A DNA stretch of 64,000 nt, from assembly GCA_012861695.1 (NCBI GenBank), contig JAAOOA010000033.1:13114434-13178433 (forward strand), given 5' to 3'. Shown here one piece after another: positions 31,488-45,603 of the stretch. The position numbers and the translations under genes were made by a program. This stretch comes from Trematomus loennbergii (taxonomy: Eukaryota > Chordata > Actinopteri > Perciformes > Nototheniidae). Every line of letters starts with the position of its first letter. Positions within the stretch are counted from its first letter, which is position 1. The notes under the pieces were generated by a model. That model had not been told where the DNA came from, searched no databases, and saw only the letters and a program-made list of their open reading frames with translations.

Positions 31488-32041
31488 AACCCTCCTGTTG
31501 TCTTCGGGTCAAATCTGACCGATTCACTTTCATCAATCATAACTTTTTTGTTTTACATTTGATTGCATTAAGGCTTTATGATATCCTTCACAGTAGACAT
31601 TTGAACATATAAAATTGCTGATCACCACTTTCATTGAATTTTGGATGATTTTGTCAACTTTGTAACACCCATGTTCCCGGTCAAAAATGACCGCCATAAA
31701 GAAAAGGAATTAGTAACCATCCGGATCAGATAAAACACACACACAAACACCACACACACACATACTCTAGATGTGTTCCCCCCTCTTATGTGCCCAATCC
31801 CCCCACATGGATCACACCTGGCACACGCAATACATGTTCAGTGTCTATTCTTTGTATATTTACTGCAGTTTTTCATGTATACCAGTAGTCTGATACAATA
31901 TTTACAGTTTGAAAGGGTGTTAAATTAAATTTGGTGATGATTAATGGTTTTTGTGTTAATGTAATAGAAGTTAAAACAGGACCGGTCAAATTTGACCGCG
32001 AACACCAAGTAAGGGGGGAAAACGAAGACAATAGGAGGGTT
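31488..32041. mobile_element. MITE with 19-bp inverted ends
   Basis: The left end AACCCTCCTGTTGTCTTCG (31488-31506) and the right end CGAAGACAATAGGAGGGTT (32023-32041) are inverted copies with one mismatch. Both sides carry GGTCAAATYTGACC-like palindromes just inside the ends. There is no coding frame. Flanks are ATT and GAA, so the target duplication is not clear; the outer TTAA on the left suggests a TTAA-type family but the right border reads TTGA. The class is therefore left open. Confidence 0.8.
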
Positions 32042-34282
32042 GAATACATTTAGAAAATGTAAGTCCAGAGTCAATGACAATGTACTACATTGTCAGTGAC
32101 TCAAGCGGTCAAAATGTAGTTTGTTCACTTTTTTTCATAAATTAAGGGATCCCCACAATCTCTGTTCAAATTCACTGAAATATGGACCAAACTTCATATT
32201 TACCTAAGTCAGTGTCAATGTCTCATAACCTTCGCACAGGAAAATAATGCTAAAAAACGTTCACATTACTTACTGTGCATCACATATAGGTCACGCTAGA
32301 AATGTAATGAAATTGTGTTGCCTCCGGTGTCCTTGGCCTTTTCAATTTCTACCTACTTTACTTCTTATCAGAGAGAAATACGAAGCCGTCGGCGCTTCAT
32401 TTCCCTCCTTATAAGTCATGTTTTACAGTCTGCCCTGAGGGATGAAGAAGTAATCACAGAGGAGCTTCAGGCTCAACAACATGGCAGATCTGGATTATTA
32501 TTGTGGTTGAGTACTAATATTTTATCTTTTATTTCCTCTTCAAGATGGTTTCAGACAGGTTCAAGGTTCACAAGGTTATTATGATTAACAAGTGGCTCAA
32601 AGTCATGAAATAAGTGATGTATGTGATTTCATTTCATATGTTTTTTTAAATGTTGGAAACCAGGTTGCACATACATAGACCACCAAGTCTGCCACCCAAT
32701 CAAATGTTGTTGAAAAGCAACATTTCTACTACAAGTATAGATTTCTAATGAACAATTGCAATAAGATACTTCTTTGAGCTGTCAAATACAGAAGTAGATT
32801 GTAGCATAAATCGATATCAATTTATGACCTAGGGTGTGGACTTTAATATACTATAAGATTAAATTCCTAGTGATTTTAGTGGACTTTAGAATCATACTTC
32901 CAAAAATAACCATTGTTGGATAGAATCACTTCCTGTTCACCAATTGAAGATCTTTATTTTAAAGTGTTTCTGCTTCATCAGAAGCTCTAGAGTACAGCAG
33001 AGGATGGTATTAATGCTGTACATGAAGACGAATGTGCTCGTACAATATGCATGTGTTACATGGTTACTGCCCATCAATAATCCTCTTTTTCTTTTTTTGC
33101 TGCAGTCTTTGAGCAATTTTTGTAGCTTGAATTCCAAATATGAAGGCAGTTAGATATTTTGACGATTTAAGTGGAAGCCATGTGAAGATAAGGCGTGAGT
33201 TACCCTGACAGGTGTAGCTGTCATATTTCAGCTCATTCACAGCGGCTTAAGGCAAACTGCTGCCATTGTGACCTGTTTTAACTCGAAGGCAATTGTCGAA
33301 CTCTCAGCTCTCCTCTAGGCTCTGCTATCTTTACTCAAGGGTCTTTTGTTGCCTTTGAATTTATTTAAATGCAGATTTGATAAACACTTGCATAACATGT
33401 ATATCACCATTACATTGACTTTGTCTTTCCTGAACGAATATATTATCTCAGGGAATACAGGAGAGTGGTAAATGATACATGGATGGTTTTTACTGAAGAC
33501 AAGCCTTCTACAATGTGCTTCTCCTTCTTTCAGACTTTAGTATCACTGAACCTTAAACTGGAATGTTGAATCCCCCAGAGTTGACCAATTTTATGTGGGG
33601 ATCAGAGTTTTTTGAGCAAATGGCAGGAACGTCCCCATAATGCATAAATAGATGTGTCCTCACAAAGTGATTGATGTACCAATACATACAGAGCACTGTT
33701 AAGGCCATTCTCCTTGTTGTTACGATTTTATTGAGCCATTCCATAACCAAATAATAAGATCTATTCAACATTTAATTCAACCAATTTCCCTGTTTTCAGC
33801 TGTAAATCATTTCCCTCCTTGAATGCCCAAGTGTGCTCTGATGAGAGCTGCAAGTTTACACAAAGATAATGTATTCTTCTATTCATGCTTGATAGACCTT
33901 TGTGGAGAATATCAATTCTGCAACAAGTTTTGTTGGCCGCTGCACATGCATGCACGTTCACATTTGTTATCTTTCTTCAGAGCTACTAAACAAGAAAACT
34001 CAGATACAGTCATTTACTTTGACAAATTGTTTTACACTGCAGAAATTAGTTTGGGCATCCTACAGTAGCTCGACACAATGCAGAAATAATTACCTGACAT
34101 GTGAGAGCATGCAATTAGTGGAATCGAAGAGATTGAAATCAGCTTAAACTCTTAATCTCTGCGAGTGGAACACAATAAATACAAAAGGGTGCAGTAATTG
34201 CATCGAGTCCATTAATTAATAATCATCTGTTGGCTGTGCTTTCATGAAATACATGGAGACTACTGCAGAGACTGCCTGTTTA
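32042..34282. other. Long non-coding stretch
   Basis: No gene or classified repeat seen. Parts at 33170-33370 and 34110-34240 are non-repetitive and motif-rich (for example TTAATTAATAATCATCTG near 34211) and might be conserved non-coding DNA. This is inference from texture only. Confidence 0.4.
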
Positions 34283-34315
34283 ACACACACACACACACAC
34301 ACACGCGCACACACA

Positions 34316-34391
<76 letters not shown>
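34283..34391. repeat. (CA)n microsatellite
   Basis: CA array with a short CGCG break and a CACCAC break, otherwise pure. Confidence 0.97.
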
Positions 34392-36965
34392 CAAAATATC
34401 TATGTGCGCATACTGTAATTAAAATGTAATAAATGCACATATAACATTGACAACATTACCTTTAATAAGAGGTTAATAAGTTAAACATGAAATGATAGAG
34501 TGAATAATTCCTCATGATTCTGCTCAACTCACAAAACAGATATTGGAGCTTGAAAGTCTAACAAAAAAGGAAAAATATTTGATCGATGGGGCAAGTGTTT
34601 TTTCATTTTCTCCTGATAAAATTAATGTTGTTTCAGCTATCTAATTTGCTCTTTAAATTGTTATCAAATATTACAATTAATTAGAAAATCTTAATTATAT
34701 TTAAATGTAAGTGCATTAAGAGGATGCAAGTTGAAGAGATGATATTCAACAATGTAATAAGGGAATTATTTGTATTCTCTTTGAGCAGCCCCTGCAACCA
34801 TTTTCATCAACTTCCAAGTACATTTACAACAATTACATTTTCCAGTGGCTGACAGAGGCACTGTTCACTGACAGAAATACAATGTATTGGGGAGAACAAG
34901 AGTATAAGAGTAAGTTTACTGCTAATAAATGAGGTTCCTTCAGCTTCCCTCAACACTTGGGGACACACAACCTGGTATATTTCAGACGTAATCACATCCT
35001 TGGTCTGGTGCACCGGTGAAGGCCGAGCCACCACACTGGCACAAAATCATTTCACTCTGGGCTTCTTTCCAACCACTTAATATTCAAGAACCAGCACAAA
35101 CACTCCAGCGGGGCATTTGGACAGGAGTTATGCAATAAACCATTCAACCTATTTTGTCTCTATCAACTGTCTACTCATTAACTTACAATGTCCCCGATGT
35201 GGCAGGTAATGCATCTTAAATAGACTATACTCAGATGAAAACACAAAGCAGCTGAAAGAGACATTAGGATATTACAGTGGAGGATAGGGACAATTTTACC
35301 TCAAATGACTAAGCCTTAACTAACTTTGATGTTTTCATTCAAAAGCTGACTCATGTACGGGCTGCCGCTAAAATGGTTTGCCTGTTTGTTTCAAATGTCA
35401 TGTTATTCCACTTAAAAAACTGAAATATAACAAGCGCAAGACACTTAAACTTCCAGGTATTAGATATAAATTGTGTTAGATATCATGTCATTTTCATTTT
35501 ATGTTCAGACTTTCAATATTCGCTTTTGAGAGGGTAATATTGAATGAATGTCTTGGTTCCTATAATTATAACATTCAAGACAACCCAAAACACTTGGGGG
35601 GTTTAAAAAAAGCGTATTATATTCTCTTTATTGTTCTTGTAAAGTCTGCGTGTTGAGGGTGAGGAGCTGTAAAGATCTTGCTAATGCCATAGCTGCTTTT
35701 TATGAAAACCAGCTTCCACAAGTTATTACGAGCTATAATGACCCATTTATACATGTAAGCAACTCACAGACTAACCAAAATTCGATAATATTATACGGCT
35801 GGCTGAACATAAATTCCAGACAAACTTTAAAATTAGCTTTCACTACTTTGGCCTTGTCTGATTAAGTAAAGGGAAATCAGGTCAGGTCAAATGTTTTTTC
35901 TGTGTTTCCTTTTATCAAAAATGGTTTGTAATGATTACATTTTTTTCCCCAGCAGGTAAATTGTGATCCGTTTCCTTTTTCTGTAGATTTGACATTGATC
36001 TCTGTGACACTTATGTGATGAATTTCTCCATTTATGATTGTTGAACAATAGTGAATAGAGGCTATTGAAGGTAGCTCTATTCTGAATGGCTCCAAATTGA
36101 CATTTACCACTGCTGTTGAATGTAGATAACTAAAAAATGTTGTGAGTTATCCAAGCTTGTTGAGGCTGAAACATATCACTGACAGTCCATTGGAATCAAA
36201 TGTCTTCTTTTTCTTTATTCACAGTGTTTATGCCATTCGCCATGCATACTGCATAATTTAGTCTTTGCAGGATGTTTTTTGACATATTGTGAAAGACTGC
36301 CTATTTTCTGAGCCCATCTGCACGAATGAGGGAGATTGCAGTTACCCATTCAGCTTTTGTAAAGATAAAGTTCACCCTGCAGTGTGTGTGCAACTGCAGA
36401 TCTTAGAGAAACAGTTGACAAATGTGTATTGGATAATCTGCTACATTCTGGTTTGAAGGTTACACTGTGCTCCCACACACAGTGATTAACCATCTATTGT
36501 AACTATGTCACAGTTTTATACTGTTTAAAAAAAGATTCTATGTTTTGTATCCTGGATTTTATTTTGATGTTAGCACTGAACAGCTTGCCATCGTCTTTTA
36601 CTCCTCATGTGTAATATTATTAACGTAATACTCCATTTATGATCAAACGCACTTAAATACTGTATGATCAAAACAATGGCTTTATGATTCTAAAACTCTC
36701 AGACGCAGTTGTAATAATCTAGGAGATTTGAAGAAGCTCCAAGTGTCCAATAAATGTTATTACTGCTTATCTAAAAACCAGAAAGCCGTTATAATGGTTG
36801 TAGGCCTCAGGTTATTTTTAGAGCCTCAACTCCTTCTGATACAGATGGTATTATACCAATGCCTACATTTTGAGAACTTTCTTAGTTGTATGTATTGACA
36901 AATTGATATGACAGGCTGGAAATTGTTCTCATGCAGTGTGTTGAAACTCTGATGTAAACACCAAA
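34392..36965. other. Long non-coding stretch
   Basis: AT-rich DNA with short scattered frames only. Nothing recognisable. Confidence 0.5.
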
Positions 36966-36969
36966 TTAA

Positions 36970-38142
36970 CCTGTTAAGCCCTGAGCCTGTTTTTCAGGTC
37001 TCAGGCTCGAAAATGACATTTCCAGAACAAATGACCATAACTACACTTCTAAAAGGGTTAAATTAATAATATTTTTTCTCAAAGTAATGATAAACCTGTG
37101 AGTTGGATGTAGAAAAGTCAGAATCAATATAGATGTTTTTTATTTAAAAAAAATTCAGATTGAACATAGTAAAAAACTGTAAATTATAGTGTCCATCCAA
37201 ACATTCTTTTTTACTTATAGTGAAAACTACCCTTGGATGATGGTAAGGTAGACTAAAAGCTTTAGGAATCCAAAGTACAACATATAATAAGTACCCTGTA
37301 TCAAGATTGATGCAAAACAAGTGACATTTGACCTTTTGAGAGAGGTTTAGCAAAATAAACTCCACCTCTGAGGTGATTTGGGTGGAAATGGGCGCTTTTA
37401 CCGTTTCTCTGGAACCCATTGGTCGATTTTGGTGATTGACATCTCTTTTTTACCGTTAGAGCCAATAGAATCGAAGGGGGATTTTCACATACACACACAT
37501 GTTAACAAAAAAAGGTGGGGGCTTTGTGCATGCAGGTTTGCATCAGAGCGAACCTATCTCTCGCTCTGACATCTGGAAACGGAAAAGCAGGTTTATTGCT
37601 TATGGATTATCAGAAATAATTTCAAAGGGACACAGACACATTGGATTAACCTATGGATTAACTTCAGCAGCGTTCTTATCGTTTTAATGCCTTGAAGACC
37701 ACTTTTGACCAGACAACGACACAGGTAAGCCATGTTAGCGTTTTTAGCTACCTAGCGCCACATGTTTTGATGTCTGTTTTTGTTTATAAAGTTGCGAGTT
37801 CTTATCATGGAGTGATTATGTAGGTACCAATTGATTCTGTGTCTTCTCACGATGCTAGTCGATATGTTGGACGTGCAGTAAAGATACATAATAAGGTGTT
37901 ATGAGTGAGTTTCTGTGCAAAACGCCGTTAGCATTCTTTCGCTCGTGGCTAATTCATAGGCCAGGCGCTAGCTTTGTCGTTTTTTTTGAAAAAATTATAA
38001 AAAATGATCAGTTAGCTGAGTTTCTTCCCGTTACATGGATATAAAACATTCATAGTTTATTGAATATTAAGATGCCCTCAGACGCTGTTTCCTGCAGATG
38101 ACGCGTTTTCCCCCCGGTATTGGGGGTGCGGTGTAGAAGAGG
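36970..38142. mobile_element. TTAA-flanked (piggyBac-like) element, copy 2
   Basis: This copy is co-linear with 16532-17688 over its full length. Shared blocks include CAGGCTCGAAAATGACAT, the GTGTCCATCCAAA region, CATGTTAGCG and TTCCCGTTACATGGATATAA. TTAA precedes CCTGTTAAGCCC on the left; on the right the border reads GTGTAGAAGAGG followed by ATAA, a decayed inverted end and TTAA. It has no coding frame. A CACACACAT segment near 37490 makes it slightly longer than copy 1. Confidence 0.85.
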
Positions 38143-38667
38143 ATAAATCGCAGCCAATGAAGACAGAGTTGTACTAAGTTTGACCATTTACTGTCACACT
38201 TCCTCATCAACATGGCGGTGAAAACTGTTAATAAACACAATACTAACATTCTGTATGTGTTTCTAAATAAACATGCAATATACACAATGTAAACGTGAAC
38301 TGAAATGGTGTATAGCTTCCTTACAGTGTTTATACAGTTGTAAATAAATCGTTTTTAAACAAACTTATCAAACCTCGTATATGATCTTAAACATGTGATA
38401 TGGGAAATGGATTAACTTAAAGCTCGCTAAGCATTCCTACGACGCTGGTTATCAACTCGGTAAGTCAACCCAGTTTCTCTGTCCGGCTTTGAGCGCATTC
38501 ACGTGAAAGGGGCGGGTTAGCAACATTTAACCAATCACAAACATGGACAAGCGTACTGACAGTGCAGCGTCATACTTCATGAATGAAAGGTAAACTATCA
38601 TGTTAGATGTTGCAGTATCAACACTAACTTGGCTGACTTTTATATTTGATCCAATTGGTATATAAGT
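38143..38667. other. Non-coding DNA, possible unclassified repeat
   Basis: No open frame of note. It includes GCATTCACGTGAAAGGGGCGGG (38497-38518), a GC-rich piece unlike its surroundings that could belong to a dispersed repeat, but I could not classify it. Confidence 0.35.
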
Positions 38668-38855
38668 GTGTGGTACCGTGGGTTGTGCGTTGGTGTTCGG
38701 ATCAGGTTCGAACCCCACTGCAGTCAGCATGTTTTAGTGTCCCTGGGCAAGACACTTCACCCCAAATTGCTCCTGTGGGGATTGCCCACAGTATTGAGTA
38801 TGCAAGTCGCTTTGGATAAAAGCGTCTAACAAGTGACATGTAATGTAATGTAATA
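38668..38855 (+). repeat. tRNA-derived SINE
   Basis: The head contains GGTTCGAACCCC at 38705-38716, a good RNA polymerase III B box, with an A-box-like GTGGTACCGTGGGTTG about 30 bases upstream. The body has GTCCCTGGGCAAGACACTTC, the conserved middle of a common fish SINE. The 3' part, AAGTCGCTTTGGATAAAAGC, is a LINE-derived tail, and the copy ends in TGTAATGTAATGTAAT repeats. SINEs of this kind are mobilised by the LINE whose tail they share. Confidence 0.88.
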
Positions 38856-38887
38856 TTTACACCATAACGGTGCACAGCTGATAGAAA

Positions 38888-39160
38888 GGGACTTGTAGTT
38901 TTTAAAGATATTACTGATTTTCTTTGAATTAAAGAATGTAAATACCGAGTTGAGAGAATAGTCAGGGATTTTGGGTGATGGGAGACACATCTATGGAATC
39001 AGAATTTCAATAGCTTATATTATTATGTTTTATCAACAGATAAATATTAAGTCTGACAAAGTACTTAACATCTACTAAACCTCCAGGGGTGTACACAGTT
39101 TAATACTGGCAACTTCTAATTGTGGGAAATACGAAAACGTCTTTTAAAACTACAATTCCC
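38888..39160. mobile_element. MITE with ACTACAA-type inverted ends
   Basis: The left end GGGACTTGTAGTTTTTAAAG and the right end CTTTTAAAACTACAATTCCC (39141-39160) are inverted copies with about two differences. The interior is AT-rich and non-coding. The right end matches the ACTACAATTCCC core known for the vertebrate factor ZNF143. No clear target duplication. Confidence 0.6.
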
Positions 39161-39860
39161 AGTAGAGACGTGCCATAGAACATGTTGCGAAACACAATAG
39201 CCAGCATATGTCGAGACCGGAAATACTGTTTTCACCCCGTGAGGGTTGACGCTAACTTTACATGGAAGCTGCCGCATATACACGTTCTCCTGGCGAGACC
39301 TCAAATCATCTTCGTAATATCTATCAAACTATAGATCCTACACATCCACTGGACGTAGATTATATAAAAGTACAATATACACTAGAAATCTAATCAAAAA
39401 GAATTTTAATGGCCAAACTATTGCACAATTTAGGATTTTCCAGAGAGGGTTATTTGTGAATAAAAGAATCTCCGGAGCGTTTGCAATCAACGGGAGCATG
39501 TTGTTTCTTACACGACCACTAGAGGTGCTACACTTTAAAACGTGATTCTGGGTCGTAATAAGCTGCTGAACAATCGACCTATGGTCGTTTTTTGTAGGAG
39601 GACAGGCTGAATCTGACATAAGCATTCCTGTCCACCAGTGTCTCAATATTTCGGATGTGTTCATCAATTTTTGATTTTTTCTTTTTTAAGTAAGCTTTGG
39701 CCGTTTGCTGGATTGGAACAGCTGGAACAGAAAATGAACATGTCATTATATTTTCTCCCCTATAAAGCAATTTTTTAAAAGTCTCCTGAACCTGCAGTGA
39801 TATTCTGTTTTAAAAATGGTTTCATAAAATAGTAACATGTTTTTCCTAAAATATATAATA
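39161..39860. other. Non-coding DNA
   Basis: No gene supported. A minus-strand frame of 109 codons at 39338-39667 has no recognisable domain. Confidence 0.45.
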
Positions 39861-39912
39861 ATACAATACATTGGATTTTTATAGCGCTTTTCCTTATGCT
39901 CAAAGATGCTTA
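39861..39912 (-). repeat. LINE/SINE tail-like fragment
   Basis: ATACATTGGATTTTTATAGC followed by GCTTTTCCTTATGCTCAAAG resembles the reversed 3' tail of L2-like fish elements (TATAGCGCTTTTC motif). Short and diverged. Confidence 0.4.
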
Positions 39913-40350
39913 GTATATGTTGAATTAATGCAATTTAAATGAATCACATGCTCAATTGAAGTACTTAATGCTGATACTGCTTTTTCACAGAAGACAAACA
40001 TTATTTTGGCATAAAATATAAAATACATATAGTAGCAGGTAGTATACATGCATGGCCTTCTTAAATTCAGTGAAATAAACAGTAATTCTGTCTGGGGAAG
40101 ATCTTAACCAGCTGAAAATGAAAAGGATCTTCATAACTCACATAATTGTAGTTAAAAGCCTGACTCCTCTGCCCGTATCCAGAGGCAGTCTGCTGCACCT
40201 GTCCCTCATTTGGCTTTGTGTGCTGATCTGGGGCAGCTGATCCCTGACAGGCCTGTAGAGCAGCTTCCACACAAACTCATTCTGGGCTTCAGCCAGGAAG
40301 AATAAGTCCCTTTTTTTAAGACAAAAGCCCTGCAGTGTCGGAAACACTTG

Positions 40351-40410
40351 GCAAAGCAATGCAATGGAAGGCAATTCTATTTGTATACAGCCTTTAAACA
40401 ACAATTATAG
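40351..40410 (-). repeat. L2 3' tail fragment
   Basis: GCAATGCAATGGAAGGCAAT then TCTATTTGTATACAGCCTTT is the reverse complement of a diverged L2 tail (AAAGGCGCTATACAAATAAA followed by a short GCCTT-like repeat). Only about 60 bases are left. Confidence 0.55.
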
Positions 40411-41289
40411 TAAATCCTGTACATAGGATACAAATGCATGAAGACAAGTAACAAGGCAACATAAAATAAGCATAATGGGATTTCAAAGGATGGCGTGAAA
40501 GTGACCAGTGCATTGAATATAATGCAAGCTTTTCCAGGCCTTTCTATTGTATCAGTGAATCCCACATGGGGTGAAGCAGGGAGGGCAAAAAGACACACAC
40601 TCATGCAGCTGAGGTTGCTGTGTATCAGGGTGCATCGTCTTAAGCATTGCTGATGGGTGTCTCAAGCTAAACCAAAAATGGTCCATTAGTACTCTAACTT
40701 CAGATTCGCTTGGATGGAAGCCATCTAAAAAGATGACCCCATTACGGGCTGTAATTGATCCCTTTTAGCTTTTGCTGAGCAAGTATTTTGTGATAACAGT
40801 CTGCTGAACCTGTTGCGTTAGCACTTCTGATTGTTCTCTGCAAATATCATTGGCTCCCAAAATGTATTCCTTTGCATTGTTTGTTTTTTACTAAAGGGAT
40901 TTTTCCTTTTTACGACAAAGATCATCGGATCTGGCAGGCATCTGAACTTACATCTCATTGATCATGTATTAATGGTTCAATCCTTTTTTCTGTTGTAATG
41001 TCGTGGGTGTCTGTGATTTTTGTGTATGCCCATTTGTTGCTGTCTGCCAGATGGCCGTGGTCAAAGTTTGCTGAACTGAATTCATACATTTTGGCCTCTG
41101 TGGGAATAACAAGAATGGGCTAAAATAGATATAGTTTCCAATTCTTGCACAACAACACATCTCGTGCTTCAGTGCTATTAAAAAAATTAAATAAGTTTTA
41201 AATAGCCTTCTTTTGAATATATATATATATAGATAAATGTCTATGGGTCAGACTAATTATTAACCGGGAAGGGGCAGATAGTATTGTTT
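40411..41289. other. Non-coding DNA
   Basis: Non-repetitive in 40620-40960 and a possible conserved stretch; a short (TA)n run sits at 41217-41231. No gene. Confidence 0.4.
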
Positions 41290-41381
41290 ATTTTCGTGAA
41301 TTGTCTATGTGTTTTTGTGAAGCACTTTGTGTTACCACTGTGTATGAAAGGTGCTATTAAATAAAGCTTGATTTGATTTGA
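41290..41381 (+). repeat. L2 3' tail fragment
   Basis: GTGAAGCACTTTGTG, then GAAAGGTGCTATTAAATAAA and CTTGATTTGATTTG form a clear L2-type 3' end on the plus strand, 5'-truncated. Confidence 0.8.
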
Positions 41382-41759
41382 CATACAAACAACAAACACC
41401 TTCAATATCAATGGCAGGCCAATGGAGAAAAAGGCTGAAATGTAAACGCTCTTGTTCTTTAAAGCTTGTCTGATTTTCTTTCTTTCTTTCTCCATCTGTC
41501 CGTCTTTCTCTCCTCCAGAGTCTTGTTATCTCAGTCTTTGGTCAGTGGAGGATGTCAAAGGCACAGTGCGAGAAAGAATTGATTGCCCATTAACCCTTAC
41601 TTCAAAACAAGCTAACAAGCAACACAATCTAGACGCGGGGAAATATGAAAGCTAACAGTGTAAAAAAAGCATTCAAATATATCATCCACAAGAGGAGAAG
41701 AGATGAGTTTTGAAAAGGGACTGGAATACTGTGAGGGTCTCAGAATAGCGGAGATCTTT

Positions 41760-41958
41760 GGGACAATATGTTCAAAACGTTTTTCTTCAAAATGTAAAAA
41801 AAATGTCTAAAATTATATATGGTGAAAAATTATTAAAAGTGATTTTCTTAACCAAAATGACAAAAATGGCATAAAAACACATATTATTCTAATACGGGTC
41901 CTTTTAGACCCACTTATGGAAGAGTGTAGGGTCCAGTCACTCGTGCATCTAAGGGTTA
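41760..41958 (-). mobile_element. End fragment of a TTAA-type MITE
   Basis: On the minus strand the segment starts TTAACCCTTAGATGCACG, followed by a GGGTCTAAAAGGACCC palindrome. Both features resemble a class of fish DNA elements. The other end was not found with confidence. Confidence 0.35.
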
Positions 41959-43531
<1,573 letters not shown>

Positions 43532-44714
43532 TATACAGGATTGCAGTGATTCCTAGCCTTTTAAATCAGCTCATTTGAATGCAAAGCCAGAGTCTTCTTT
43601 CCAATTACACACTTGCACTGGAGCAAAGTAAATCTTGGAAGGGTTTTAGAAATTATAGTTATTAGATTATGATGAGCAAAGTTCAGTTGAAAGGCTTAAG
43701 CCTCTGCAGTGTACATGAGAAAGGAAGTGCTCCAAACAGCACTTGGAATGCGCTTCAACCAGAACGCTGTATAATCCCTGTATAGCATATGCAGAGAGGG
43801 TGGGAATTACTTACGTATTTCTTTGTGTTTTAATTTTCTGTATGTGATCTGCCTCCATGGGCGCCAAACAGATCAAGATGTAAAATCATTTTTACAAATC
43901 TTTTAGAAAGCTGGTGTGACAGAAATGCACTAGTAAAAGGCCAATAGGAAATACAAAACATTTTAACAAAGATGGGAACTTGATTTTTAACACTTCTTTT
44001 ATCCTGACTATGCACAGCTGTTTATCACATGCTTTGTGTTTGTTTGGATTGTACTAATGTATCAGCAATATGAAGGGAAAACAACATTTTCAAACTGTGT
44101 GAAAACGGTGTAAAAACAGCATGGAATTATGTGGATTGTCCATTAATAACCCCAAGGACCCGCCGAAGGGTCCGAAAATGCTACATCTGCTAGCACCAGT
44201 GTGATCTCTGAAGTGTCATTTATGAAACTATGAATGTTCCACACCCAGCTGATGGGAAGAAACTCAGCTAACTGACTATAGGAAAAAAAAATAAAAAATA
44301 ATAATAATAATTCCCACAAGAAGCCTTTCAATGAGCCCTTAGCAAATACGGACTAATGCTATTTCTGCTCATAACTCACAAAAATTATCATTTATAATTA
44401 TACTTTCTGCACAAACAACACATCATCTGAAAGCTGAGATTCCACAGATTCCATTGGCATAGGTCTCATCACTGCACGGCCAGAACTCACTGAGCTAGCA
44501 GCCAGAACATAGCAAATAAACAACATCAGTTTTCAAATCCATGACAATAATTAGCAGGTTAAATTTTACAATAATTTCTTTTTTTTTTTTTTCTTTTTTT
44601 TTTATGGAATGAATAACTATAGTGATGATTCAATGTTATAAAATGATTTTTACAGTCTGGTACCTGAAAAAGGTCAAATGGCACTGATGGAACCAGATGT
44701 GCCCAAATGTGCCC
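43532..44714. other. Non-coding DNA with poly-T tract
   Basis: No gene. A T-rich run lies at about 44577-44604. Confidence 0.5.
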
Positions 44715-45125
44715 AAAGCTTATTCCGCCTGGAATTTTTTTCCCTAAATATCTCTTAAAAGGTCAATTTTCACTTGTTTTGCCTCAATCTTGATACAGGG
44801 TACTTATTATATGTTATAATTTTGATTCCTAAAGCTTTTAGGCTACTAACCCATCATTCAAGGGTGGTTTTCACTATAAGTAATGGTTTTTTGTTAGGCG
44901 GAGGTAAGAATTTACAGTTTTTTACTATGTTCAATCTGAATTTTCTTTAAAATAAAAAACATCTATATTGATTCTGACTTTTCTACATCCAACTCACAGG
45001 TGTATCATTACTTTGAGAAAAAAGATTATTAATTTTCCCCTTTTAGAAGGGAAGATATGGTCATTTGTTCTGGGAATGTCATTTTCGAGCCTGAGACCTG
45101 AAAAACAGGCTTGGGGCTTAACAGG
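44715..45125 (-). mobile_element. TTAA-flanked element, copy 3 (one end only)
   Basis: Read on the minus strand from 45125 this begins CCTGTTAAGCCCCAAGCCTG with TTAA just outside (45126-45129). It then follows copies 1 and 2 through CAGGCTCGAAAATGACATT and the GGATGGACACTATAATTTAC-equivalent region, which is altered here. It stops near 44715, about a third of the way along, so the copy is truncated. Confidence 0.8.
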
Positions 45126-45129
45126 TTAA

Positions 45130-45459
45130 TTAAGAGTGGTTGATATCAACATTGACTTCACCTGTCAAAATGATTTCAACGTTGAACTTTCGGTGCACAA
45201 CCAATGTGATAAAAGCTGTATGTTACATAACCAGAAGCTAGACAGAAAGATACACAATTTCTCCATGAGCATTGAGCAAACACTTTAAACTTAACAAGAG
45301 CAAAGCCATTTTGGGCCGTGGTCATTCAACCTTCCACCTGTTTACTTTTCAAGCACTCTAGTTGCCATTCGATATTTTATCCTGCCTTTCACACACACAC
45401 ATCTCCCACTCTCCTTGCCCACTAACCAATCCATTCCTCATTGTAATCTCTGTCCACAG
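45130..45459. other. Non-coding DNA
   Basis: Nothing recognised apart from a polypyrimidine stretch leading into the candidate exon. Confidence 0.4.
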
Positions 45460-45603
45460 ACCACACATCTGTCCATCATTCACTCCCTTATCGGTCCAAG
45501 TCACTAAACTGGAGGCTGCCTGGGGAGATCTTTTTTTCCAGTTTGACAGCCCAAAAGACAAAGTGCTCTTGAGGCTGTCAGCAAGCCGTTCAGATAGGAG
45601 CAG
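45460..45603 (+). CDS. Candidate internal exon of an unidentified host gene
   Basis: A pyrimidine-rich stretch ending TCTCTGTCCACAG at 45459 is a good splice acceptor, and GAGCAG/GTAAGT at 45603 is a near-consensus donor. The 144 bases between are open in one frame that contains VTKLEAAWGDLFFQFDSPKD then KVLLRLSASRSDRS. The exon would be 48 codons long with both junctions in the same codon phase, so it could be skipped without a frameshift. The translated part is not low in complexity, unlike most frames here. I do not recognise the protein family, and no partner exon was found in the window, so it may equally be chance. Confidence 0.3.

Noticed and set aside
38700..38720. Possible tRNA gene at the B-box motif
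   Set aside because: The B box is followed by a SINE body and LINE tail, and no cloverleaf can be drawn; it is a tRNA-derived SINE.
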